Positions 1 through 6,084 of a stretch of 19,948 nucleotides of DNA are shown here, piece by piece. How positions within the stretch are numbered: the stretch's first letter is position 1; every line of letters begins with the position of its first letter. The notes under the pieces were generated by a model, which was not told the origin of the DNA, made no database searches, and saw nothing but the letters and a program-made list of their open reading frames with translations. This DNA comes from Methanosarcinales archaeon (lineage in GTDB: Archaea > Halobacteriota > Methanosarcinia > Methanosarcinales > Methanogasteraceae), in contig JAUWHQ010000107.1 in assembly GCA_030605805.1 (NCBI GenBank), positions 1 to 19,948 of the forward strand, read 5' to 3'. A program made the position numbers and the translations under genes.

Positions 1-98
1 ACCAGTATTCCATTCCGACTCACTATCGCACTCGCCTCGACCGAAGAATCCGTATGCAAATCGGATAAAGTCCTGTTAAGCGTGGTTATTATAGCCAT
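1..98 (-). CDS. Roadblock/LC7-domain protein, N-terminal fragment cut by window edge
   Basis: An open frame runs from an ATG at 98 to the window edge (32 codons, no stop). It reads MAIITTLNRTLSDL, then a stretch ending SAIVSRNGIL. This helix followed by an 'AIVSRNGIL' strand is typical of the first part of roadblock/LC7 domains, small dimerising proteins that regulate MglA-like and other GTPases and are common in archaea. A TATA-like box (TTTAATAA on the minus strand, 157-164) lies about 60 bases upstream, and a weak GGTTGAT site precedes the start. The C-terminal two thirds lie outside the window, so the assignment rests on a short segment. Confidence 0.6.
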   Translation of the reverse strand, partial: MAIITTLNRTLSDLHTDSSVEASAIVSRNGIL

Positions 99-156
99 GA
101 GACATATCAACCCCTCGACGATGTGTCAATCCACATATATCATTTGGTCTGGACAG

Positions 157-164
157 TTATTAAA
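157..164 (-). promoter_or_regulatory. TATA box of the roadblock gene
   Basis: TTTAATAA on the minus strand, preceded by GG as in an archaeal BRE/TATA element. It predicts a start of transcription near 132-138 and a leader of about 35 bases before the ATG at 98. The rest of 99-206 shows nothing else. Confidence 0.45.
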
Positions 165-206
165 CCTTCGTTGATGGTGCGCGGGAGAAAGAGCTGATCT
201 TATTGT

Positions 207-788
207 TTATTTCAGCCTTGGCATCGCTATGATCTCCCGAATCTGCATCTTAAAGAAATTGTTCGCATGTCCGGGTCTGATCACACATGCGACATCCGCA
301 CCCGAATGCGTCCCGCCGATTGCGATGATCTCAACATTGTCGCCAACCGGAATCATGCCGGCGTCCGCAGCCATGATCGTGATCTCTACAGCCACCTTAA
401 ATCCGATTCCAAACAGGCTCCTGAGCACGGCTGCAATGGTTTCAGCCCTGCTTGCTCCACCGAGCCGATCAGAGAACGATCGTTCCACCCCTGAAAGAGC
501 GTGCGTCTGCGTGAATACGGTTGCACCCATATTCTGCAATATTTCGAGATTCTTTTCGTCGAACAGCCACTTTCCTTCCTCTTTTGCACCATAATGCAGT
601 GTCACAACGATTGTCTTGATACCGGTTCCTTCGGTTGCTTTTGCAACCTTGATTCCGGTCGATCCGGTGGTGCTTGCAACCACGATGTGCTCGATGCCAA
701 GTTCGATCGCCCTGCCCACGGCGGCTTTCACGGTTTCGTCGGTGTTAGCCGCACCCGGGGTTTCAAAGTATGTGATTTCTCGGTTCAT
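207..788 (-). CDS. Stand-alone pyruvate kinase C-terminal (alpha/beta) domain protein
   Basis: A 193-residue protein that is all one domain of the pyruvate kinase C-terminal type. It opens with TYFETPGAANTDET, then HIVVASTTGSTGIKVA and VVTLHYG, and ends with the diagnostic GGTHSGADVACVIRPGHA near residues 157-175. It has no TIM barrel, so it is not a pyruvate kinase. Family knowledge: archaea carry free-standing versions of this fold; their biochemical role is unknown and a nucleotide or flavin ligand has been suggested from structures. The ATG at 788 follows a TATA-like TTTATATT (813-820, minus strand) by about 25 bases, so the transcript is probably leaderless or nearly so. It lies downstream of and codirectional with the 900-1636 operon but has its own promoter. 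Confidence 0.8.
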   Translation of the reverse strand: MNREITYFETPGAANTDETVKAAVGRAIELGIEHIVVASTTGSTGIKVAKATEGTGIKTIVVTLHYGAKEEGKWLFDEKNLEILQNMGATVFTQTHALSGVERSFSDRLGGASRAETIAAVLRSLFGIGFKVAVEITIMAADAGMIPVGDNVEIIAIGGTHSGADVACVIRPGHANNFFKMQIREIIAMPRLK

Positions 789-812
789 GTGATTACCATT
801 GTATCATGCGAA

Positions 813-820
813 TAATATAA
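813..820 (-). promoter_or_regulatory. TATA box of the pyruvate-kinase-domain gene
   Basis: TTTATATT on the minus strand, about 25 bases before the ATG at 788. The spacing predicts transcription starting close to the start codon. Confidence 0.45.
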
Positions 821-899
821 AGACAGTGAGGACGGTGTGCTACAGAGCAAGCATCCATGTCGCGGCGTGTACCCGGATTCCAGCGTAAAATCCGGTCCG

Positions 900-1220
900 T
901 CAGTCCTCAAAGTACCCTGTACGGTCATCGATCACATCCCAGAGATACTTGTTTGCACGTTCCACGGTTTCACGGTCGCCCCGGAGCACGATCAACTGCA
1001 TCTCAAAAGGCTCGCCCTCTTCGACCGCTGTGGTCACGGATTTGGTATGCGACTCAAGACCGAACTCCAGCATCAGTTCTTGTATCAGGGTCACCGGGAC
1101 GCCCGGCGGAATGACGAGATCGTACAGCTCTTTGATAGGTTCCTCTGCGGATTTCCCGGCAGTCTCGCCCTCGTCTGCACGCAATAAGTCCTCTATTCCC
1201 AGTATATTATCCTTACCCAA
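900..1220 (-). CDS. Small conserved-looking hypothetical protein
   Basis: A 106-residue acidic protein that I do not recognise. Its first 25 residues are polar; the rest (DLVIPPGVPVTLIQELMLEF, then a strand MQLIVLRGD and helix ERANKYLWDVI) looks like one small alpha/beta domain, perhaps ferredoxin-like. No transmembrane segment or cysteine motif is visible. The start is a TTG at 1220 with a strong GGTGAT ribosome site four bases before it, the same site and spacing as the upstream gene, which supports the unusual start. It lies 11 bases after the flavin-binding split-barrel gene and is almost surely in one operon with it, so a linked role is possible, but no function can be assigned. Confidence 0.7.
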   Translation of the reverse strand: MGKDNILGIEDLLRADEGETAGKSAEEPIKELYDLVIPPGVPVTLIQELMLEFGLESHTKSVTTAVEEGEPFEMQLIVLRGDRETVERANKYLWDVIDDRTGYFED

Positions 1221-1231
1221 TTATATCACCG

Positions 1232-1636
1232 TTATGCTATGCGTTTCCCTGCATCCGGTCCATACATCGCATTATATATCTCTTCGACATGCATGATCAC
1301 CGCGGCTTTTACCGGCAACGCTTTGCTCTTGGCATGTACCCATACCTTCACATCATCATACACCGGACCCTCTGCCACGACCTCGATGCTGCCCTTGACC
1401 TGAAACGACTTCTTTGCCCCGCCATCGTACGCAACGATCGATACTCGCGGGTTCTCCAACAGGTTTGCGGCAGTCTTGTCGAAGAAATTGTCTGCGATAT
1501 GGATCGTCTCATCGTCAACGATCCTCAAGAATCCAACGAACACCACATTGGGCTTACCATCCGCATCCGCAGTGGCAATCGGAACCGGACTCTGCTTATT
1601 TATTGTCTCTTGCACCTCTGCTGGCATCTTCACCAT
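1232..1636 (-). CDS. Pyridoxamine 5'-phosphate oxidase family (FMN-binding split barrel) protein
   Basis: A 134-residue protein with the PNPOx-like split-barrel pattern: PVPIATADADGKPNVVFVG (strand, turn, strand), then IHIADNFFDKTAANLLENP and VSIVAYDGG. Members are small flavin- or F420-binding dimers that reduce or bind diverse substrates; the pattern does not tell which. An in-frame GTG five codons upstream (1651) is possible, but ATG 1636 has a GGTGAT site four bases upstream, matching its operon partner, so I chose it. The promoter is a TATA-like box at 1668-1677 that sits inside an inverted repeat. First gene of a two-gene minus-strand operon, divergent from hps. Confidence 0.8.
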   Translation of the reverse strand: MVKMPAEVQETINKQSPVPIATADADGKPNVVFVGFLRIVDDETIHIADNFFDKTAANLLENPRVSIVAYDGGAKKSFQVKGSIEVVAEGPVYDDVKVWVHAKSKALPVKAAVIMHVEEIYNAMYGPDAGKRIA

Positions 1637-1648
1637 AACGATCACCAC

Positions 1649-1683
1649 CACAAACTCTGACCTTTAGGATATAAAGGTTTGTG
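1649..1683 (-). promoter_or_regulatory. Promoter with nested inverted repeats
   Basis: On the plus strand ACCTTTA (1660-1666) and TAAAGGT (1672-1678) form a perfect 7-base inverted repeat around GGATA. CACAAAC (1649-1655) and GTTTGTG (1677-1683) form a second, outer pair. The TATA-like box of the split-barrel gene (CTTTATATCC, minus strand) lies within it, so a dimeric regulator bound here would block transcription. The regulator is unknown. Confidence 0.45.
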
Positions 1684-1771
1684 AAATCGCCCTGAAAGCA
1701 GTCGCGGGTCGGATTGCTCGTTGTTCGTGTCATCGGTCCATTTCGCATTCCGTCGTTTCCGCACCGGATAT

Positions 1772-1780
1772 GTTTAATAT
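1772..1780 (+). promoter_or_regulatory. TATA box of hps
   Basis: GTTTAATAT lies 24 bases before the ATG at 1804, and no ribosome site precedes that ATG. A leaderless transcript is the simplest reading. Confidence 0.55.
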
Positions 1781-1803
1781 CGGCACGCGCCCCAGAAGAA
1801 GAC

Positions 1804-3135
1804 ATGCCCCCCAGAAAACTCCAGCTCGCGCTTGATCTGCTGGAAACCGACCGTGCGATAGATATCGCGAGAGAAACTATCGAATACATTGACTGGATCG
1901 AGGTCGGGACGCCGCTCATCAAGAGCGAGGGCATGGCTGCGGTACGTGCCATCAAAAGCGCGTTCCCGGACCGCACGATCGTCGCTGACATGAAGACGAT
2001 GGATACGGGAGCGATCGAGGTCGAGATGGCTGCAAAATCAGGCGCTGACATCGTCGCGGTCCTCGGGGACGCGGACGACGCAACAATCGAGGATGCGGTC
2101 AGATCTGCTGGGAAGTACGGTGTAGCACTGATGGCTGACCTGTTATCTGTGGACGATCCGGTTGATCGTGCAAAGAAACTCGTTGAACTCGGAATCGATT
2201 GTATCTGCATCCATGTCGGGATCGATCAGCAGATGAAGGGCATGGATACGCTGGACGTCCTCGAAAAAGTGGTAAACGACGTGAACGTCAGGATCGCTGT
2301 CGCGGGAGGGCTTGACCTGGAGACTGCTGCGCAGGCAGCCTCTCTTGGTGCTGATATCATCATCGTTGGCGGTGCGATCACGCGCTCGGCGGATGCTGCC
2401 GCAGCGGCTGGCGCGATCCGCGAGGCGATCGACCGCGGGTCTGTATCGGCATCTGCCTCGATCGCGGTGGGGCTGGCAGAACCCGCAGAACCGGCGCAGT
2501 TGGCAGCAAGGCAATCCCTCGACGAGAAAACGATCGAACTGCTACGGCAGGTGTCCACGCCAAACATCTCGGATGCGATGCACCGGAAAGGCGCGATGAG
2601 TGGGATGATCTCGATATGCACGGGTTTGAAGATCGCGGGAAGAGCGATCACGGTTCAGACACTTCCCGGGGACTGGGCAAAGCCTATTGAGGTGATCGAC
2701 CGCGCCGGCGAGGGCGACGTGATCGTGATTGACAACGGACGTGCGGATGTTGCACCGTGGGGCGAACTTGCGACCCTCAGTTGCATGAACCGAAAAGTAG
2801 AGGGTGTTGTGATCGATGGTGCGGTAAGGGATGTGGACGAGATCAGAGAGTTCAATTATCCGGTCTTTGCGCGTGCGATCGTACCGAACGCGGGTGAGCC
2901 GAAGGGGTACGGGGAGATCGGTGTGGAGATTACGTGTGGTGGGCAGGTCGTCCGGACCGGCGATTATATCGCTGGCGATGACAGCGGTGTCGTTGTGATC
3001 CCGAAGGAAAGGGCTTATGAGATTGCGAGACGCGCAAAAGAGGTTTACAAGACCGAACTCAGGATAAGAGATGAGATAGAACGGGGAAAGTCTCTCTCAG
3101 AGGTGCTTGAACTGGAGAAGTGGGAGAAGAGATAG
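1804..3135 (+). CDS. hps: 3-hexulose-6-phosphate synthase fused to RraA-like domain
   Basis: A 443-residue two-domain protein. Residues 1-210 are an OMP-decarboxylase-superfamily barrel of the Hps type: KLQLALDLLE, WIEVGTPLIKSEG and the signature DMKTMD at 62-67. Residues 239-443 are an RraA/HMG-aldolase-like domain: TPNISDAM, GDVIVIDNG, WGELAT, VVIDGAVRD and GDDSGVVVIP. Family knowledge: in archaea Hps works with Phi to make ribose phosphates from fructose 6-phosphate, releasing formaldehyde; the fused RraA-like half is known from methanogen relatives but its reaction is unclear. A longer frame begins at 1714, but the ATG at 1804 fits the family N-terminus and the TATA box 24 bases upstream. 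No phi (hxlB) gene is adjacent. GC-rich like most neighbours. Confidence 0.92.
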   Translation: MPPRKLQLALDLLETDRAIDIARETIEYIDWIEVGTPLIKSEGMAAVRAIKSAFPDRTIVADMKTMDTGAIEVEMAAKSGADIVAVLGDADDATIEDAVRSAGKYGVALMADLLSVDDPVDRAKKLVELGIDCICIHVGIDQQMKGMDTLDVLEKVVNDVNVRIAVAGGLDLETAAQAASLGADIIIVGGAITRSADAAAAAGAIREAIDRGSVSASASIAVGLAEPAEPAQLAARQSLDEKTIELLRQVSTPNISDAMHRKGAMSGMISICTGLKIAGRAITVQTLPGDWAKPIEVIDRAGEGDVIVIDNGRADVAPWGELATLSCMNRKVEGVVIDGAVRDVDEIREFNYPVFARAIVPNAGEPKGYGEIGVEITCGGQVVRTGDYIAGDDSGVVVIPKERAYEIARRAKEVYKTELRIRDEIERGKSLSEVLELEKWEKR

Positions 3136-3191
3136 GTGTGAAGAAGTTGCAGAGTGTATGTATTATATCCATACTCGTTCAGTAGCTAACG

Positions 3192-3225
3192 TTTTTAAAA
3201 TACCACCAATAGTTTAATGGTGGTA
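3192..3225 (+). promoter_or_regulatory. TATA box plus perfect inverted repeat before the small ORF
   Basis: TTTTTAAAAT (3192-3201) is TATA-like and about 30 bases before the ATG at 3231. It overlaps by one base TACCACCA (3201-3208) and TGGTGGTA (3218-3225), perfect 8-base arms with a 9-base spacer that fill the space to the expected transcription start. The right arm also contains the likely ribosome site GGTGGT. This could be an operator or the end of a mobile element. Confidence 0.5.
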
Positions 3226-3230
3226 ACCAA

Positions 3231-3455
3231 ATGCAAACATACACCAACCTTCAAGAAACCATATTGCAACTATTTGTAGAGATAGATCTACATCTATCAA
3301 AGCCGTTGAGAACGATGCTTGCATCGTTGATCGTCTGCCTGCCGGAGAATAACAATGCGCACCTTTCGAAGGCTTGGGCGAATGCGTTAAAGATCAACAG
3401 TAAGGCGAACGTTGATGGAAGTGTCACACTGGGCGAATCGATACCGGTTGAGTAG
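3231..3455 (+). CDS. Small ORF, possible N-terminal remnant of a transposase
   Basis: A 74-residue frame with promoter, ribosome site and terminator-like sequence around it. Residues 1-53 are helical (ETILQLFVEIDLHLSKPLRT, then LIVCL and AHLSKAWANAL). The 'LSKP-R-ML--LI--L' pattern is reminiscent of the N-terminal helical region of some DDE transposases, where it is followed by several hundred further residues that are absent here. I infer either a truncated insertion-sequence gene or an unrelated small protein. Codons are more AT-rich than in hps. Two near-perfect palindromes lie within the coding sequence (3281-3298 and 3311-3328). No recognisable DNA-binding or catalytic motif is visible. 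Confidence 0.4.
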   Translation: MQTYTNLQETILQLFVEIDLHLSKPLRTMLASLIVCLPENNNAHLSKAWANALKINSKANVDGSVTLGESIPVE

Positions 3456-3456
3456 G

Positions 3457-3483
3457 CGCCCGGGCGTCAGTTTTTTGTTTTTG
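3457..3483 (+). terminator. Hairpin plus T-rich tract after the small ORF
   Basis: The palindrome CGCCCGGGCG (3457-3466) starts two bases after the TAG stop and is followed by TTTTTT (3471-3476) and further Ts. This resembles an intrinsic terminator; the palindrome has almost no loop, so the T tract may matter more. Confidence 0.45.
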
Positions 3484-3591
3484 TGCAATCGTTCGAGGGC
3501 TTGGAAATGGCTTTTCCGATGCTCGTAAAGGTCGCCTTCGGGCGTTGCTTTGTTGCAGACACGGGAAACCACACAAACCCGACCGCCACAT

Positions 3592-3624
3592 CCCCCCGGG
3601 CTCCCACGGGCACCCCCCCCTCCC
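3592..3624 (-). other. Potential G-quadruplex just after the nuclease-cassette stop codon
   Basis: On the minus strand the runs GGG, eight Gs, GGG and six Gs are separated by spacers of 1, 7 and 5 bases (plus-strand C runs at 3622-3624, 3613-3620, 3603-3605 and 3592-3597). This satisfies the common G3+N1-7 quadruplex pattern. It begins about eight bases past the stop codon of the 3632-4174 gene, so it would lie in the 3' end of that transcript. Confidence 0.5.
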
Positions 3625-3631
3625 GCGTCCC

Positions 3632-4174
3632 TCAGTTCTGTTGCTCGATCATGCTCCCGAGCACGCTTAAATCGCGAATCACCCGCTTCCGGGTCACGTC
3701 CACCGGATTCTCCTCCCGCCCGTACTGCGCGATCAGTTTCTGCACATAATCGAGTTCGGGTCTCGTTGACTGGAAATCAGGCTCGTGATTGGGGAGTTGC
3801 TCAAGCGGGATTGCCACGACATTACCTTTCTTCGTTGCTTCAGGGATGCCGTTTACCACAAGAATATAGGCGTACTCATCGAATCCGAATTTTTTTGCGA
3901 TGTTCCTGGATGAATCAGCTACCTGCTGTGCGCGTTTTGCACTCATCCTCCTGTACGCGGAAACCGAGTCTTTATACTCGATAAAGAGCATCGAATCACG
4001 GCTCCAGAGTATGGCATCATATTCGATGGGCTGCGCAAACTTGCGGTGCACCAGCACACCGAACATGATTCCGCAGCACCACTCTGTGTTGAGGCAGGAC
4101 CGGAACCGCTTCTCGGTCTCAGGGATGTCAGGGCGCGGGACAAGGGTGTATGGTTCGCTTCGAAGTTCAATCAT
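3632..4174 (-). CDS. PD-(D/E)XK nuclease-like protein
   Basis: A 180-residue protein that I cannot name beyond its fold. D53 (in IEYDAILW), then E66 and K68 (in LFIEYKDS), have the spacing and strand context of a PD-(D/E)XK nuclease core: a strand with the acidic residue, a turn, and a hydrophobic strand ending ExK. A helix (SAKRAQQVADSSRNIAKKFG) and strand (YAYILVVNG) follow, as in that fold. E21 or E31 could be the helix-1 acid. The ATG at 4174 was chosen because a TTG at 4231 would overlap the upstream gene by 41 bases; with ATG the gap is 16 bases. Third gene of a minus-strand cassette with the NYN and RHH-like genes. A G-rich tract follows the stop. The function is inference from motif and context. 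Confidence 0.65.
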   Translation of the reverse strand: MIELRSEPYTLVPRPDIPETEKRFRSCLNTEWCCGIMFGVLVHRKFAQPIEYDAILWSRDSMLFIEYKDSVSAYRRMSAKRAQQVADSSRNIAKKFGFDEYAYILVVNGIPEATKKGNVVAIPLEQLPNHEPDFQSTRPELDYVQKLIAQYGREENPVDVTRKRVIRDLSVLGSMIEQQN

Positions 4175-4190
4175 GGGATCGCCAAACGGA

Positions 4191-4697
4191 TTATGGATCA
4201 CGGTGCATATCAGTATAGTCAAGAAAATCAAAATGGAGACGGCTGCATTCCTTGATTAGAGGATCTGCGGTACTACCCTCAACTCCGATGACGATTACTC
4301 GTTTCCCCTGCTCGGCTATCCTTCGTATCACGGGTATAAAATCCTTATCACCGCTGACGATAACAAAAGTCTTGATGAACGGTCTTTCGTAGAGTGTTTG
4401 CATAATGTCACAGACCAACATCGGATCTGCAAGACTTTTGGATTTATCCACATCTCCGGTTCTATATTCTGGGGCGTATACCGGCTCAATACCAAATTCA
4501 AAGAATTTATACAGATTTTCCACACTGGATCGATCAGTAAGAAGATACACCCGACCAACGACCATCTGCCCTTCTTTGTTGGCAGCCTCGACAAGCACAG
4601 CGTAATTGTAGTTATTTATGCCAATTTTCTTGCATCCATCAAGAATGTTGTAGTGATCGATAAATAACGCGACACCTCGCGTCTGGTTGTCTCTCAT
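4191..4697 (-). CDS. NYN-domain (LabA/DUF88-type, PIN-like) ribonuclease candidate
   Basis: A 168-residue protein matching the NYN/LabA pattern: FIDHYNI at 12-18 (D14 and N17), the acidic DPMLVCDIM at 91-99 (D91, D97), and FVIVSGDKDFIPVIRRI at 111-127 (D117, D119), followed by GKRVIVIGVE and a final helix and strand. These acidic residues are where PIN-like folds bind the metal for RNA cleavage. The length fits a single NYN domain with no extra RNA-binding module. Its ATG directly follows the TGA stop of the upstream gene (TGAATG), so translation is probably coupled. NYN proteins occur both as RNA-processing factors and as toxins or effectors; the context here favours an effector, which is inference. 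Confidence 0.8.
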   Translation of the reverse strand: MRDNQTRGVALFIDHYNILDGCKKIGINNYNYAVLVEAANKEGQMVVGRVYLLTDRSSVENLYKFFEFGIEPVYAPEYRTGDVDKSKSLADPMLVCDIMQTLYERPFIKTFVIVSGDKDFIPVIRRIAEQGKRVIVIGVEGSTADPLIKECSRLHFDFLDYTDMHRDP

Positions 4698-5987
4698 TCA
4701 TACCACTTCCAGGTATTCATCGACCAGATCAGACACTCTTCTCCCGCCTTTTGCAAGTTCAAGCAATCCCAAAAGAGCCGGCGGTATTATAAACGTCACA
4801 ACCTTTGATTTGGTGGAATTAAACAAAATATCGCAAAACCATGAAGATATTTCCATGTAAGTCTGATCCATTGCCAATTCTTTGTTAATCTCTGTTGCCA
4901 GGTCGTAATCTCCTTTTTCAATTGCATCCTTAGCATCCTTAACCCGATCGACGTAGATATTGGGATGTTCATATTCCTTGTCGGCAATTTCTTTATATAT
5001 CCACTCCTCTAAAATATCCCTGTTCTGCTTATTGATTTCGATATTCTCAAAATATATTTTATTCTCTGCGCCAACCGAAACGATACCGGAGATGCCATAA
5101 TCAAATGGAGCGTATCCACATAACACACCATATTCCTCCTCTATACTAAAAATCCTGTAAAATTTTTCCATCGCTCCAACTCCGAAATCTGCTATAATTT
5201 CGTTTTCAAAGGCTTCGTAATCCTCGAATTCAAACCCGAGGACAATTGTCGATGCTAATATCTCCAATGTCAATTCGCCTTTTTCGTCATTGAATTTTAT
5301 ATAATTTTCCATTGGTAAATCATCCACCTTCAAATGAGATATGTATCGATCGACCATCTCTTTTGGAAGGTTCTCCTCATGCATCGCATAGATAAAGCGC
5401 TCTGCAGGCTTTTTTAGAAGATCATAAATCCGATCATCGAAACAATAATCACAGTGCAGACTATATCGTGAATAATCTCTATATTTTTCTATATCCACCT
5501 TGCCATCCAAAATAATCTTCTTTTGTTTTTTAGTGGTTGACCAATTATCCAGTGACCGATGCAGCGGTTCAACACGCTCATTCACCACTAACGAGCTGCC
5601 TGCTATAGTATCCAATTGTTTCTTCATCGACACTGATAATATCTTTCTGATACTATCAGACAACAAAAGTTTATTCTGGGACGCATATTTAGCAAGTTTT
5701 AGATACGTGCTCATGGGTAACCTGACGGATTTTGATACACGTTCTGCAAGTTTGAACGGCGTCCACTCAGTTGAGATGTTTCTTGCAGCCTCCAGAATCT
5801 CATTCGCGCCGATAAAATCCTTCTGATCATATTTTTCAGCAATGATCTTATTCAGCTCAGATTTGCTTGCTACGCGAATATCCCCATTATCCTTGTAAGC
5901 AATTCCTCTTGTCAGATACGCGATCAATTCTGCCGATTTCTCAAACTTCGGGTCGAAGGTGGTTGGGAATGTTATACTTGATTCCAT
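4698..5987 (-). CDS. Unknown protein with two ribbon-helix-helix-like segments
   Basis: A 429-residue protein with no family I recognise. Two parts look like ribbon-helix-helix DNA-binding units: residues 86-122 (strand SVRLPMS, helix TYLKLAKYASQ, turn, helix SDSIRKILSVSMKK) and the extreme C-terminus 395-429 (strand KVVTFIIPP, helix ALLGLLELAKG, helix VSDLVDEYLEV). Between them are a CDYC pair at 179-182 and a mixed region (190-340). RHH domains are typical of type II antitoxins and regulators, which fits a first gene controlling nuclease partners. ATG 5987 was chosen over an upstream frame to 6155 because a TATA-like TTTAAGTA lies about 22 bases before it and no ribosome site is present (likely leaderless). 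The gene is markedly AT-rich compared with ruvB and hps, suggesting transfer. Confidence 0.7.
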   Translation of the reverse strand: MESSITFPTTFDPKFEKSAELIAYLTRGIAYKDNGDIRVASKSELNKIIAEKYDQKDFIGANEILEAARNISTEWTPFKLAERVSKSVRLPMSTYLKLAKYASQNKLLLSDSIRKILSVSMKKQLDTIAGSSLVVNERVEPLHRSLDNWSTTKKQKKIILDGKVDIEKYRDYSRYSLHCDYCFDDRIYDLLKKPAERFIYAMHEENLPKEMVDRYISHLKVDDLPMENYIKFNDEKGELTLEILASTIVLGFEFEDYEAFENEIIADFGVGAMEKFYRIFSIEEEYGVLCGYAPFDYGISGIVSVGAENKIYFENIEINKQNRDILEEWIYKEIADKEYEHPNIYVDRVKDAKDAIEKGDYDLATEINKELAMDQTYMEISSWFCDILFNSTKSKVVTFIIPPALLGLLELAKGGRRVSDLVDEYLEVV

Positions 5988-6009
5988 GAAATGTAATACA
6001 CTTTTGTAA

Positions 6010-6017
6010 TACTTAAA
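6010..6017 (-). promoter_or_regulatory. TATA box of the RHH/NYN/PD-(D/E)XK cassette
   Basis: TTTAAGTA on the minus strand lies 22 bases before the ATG at 5987. The stretch 5988-6084 between it and the ruvB stop contains no other signal. This promoter probably drives all three cassette genes. Confidence 0.45.
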
Positions 6018-6084
6018 CTTTTTGATTTGTAAGGGTTGTTTGTAATTGTTGTCGTGTAATCGATGACCCCATAACCAGTCCGAC

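Noticed and set aside
229..815. Plus-strand open frames opposite the pyruvate-kinase-domain gene
   Set aside because: They are antisense to a well-supported protein, have no domain pattern and no ribosome site.
3201..3466. CRISPR array
   Set aside because: The palindromes differ in sequence and spacing; no repeated direct unit is present.
3387..3984. Frames continuing the small ORF past its stop, and the minus-strand frame at 3387-3572
   Set aside because: The same-frame continuation after TAG shows no transposase motif and runs into a C-rich tract; the minus frame has no pattern.
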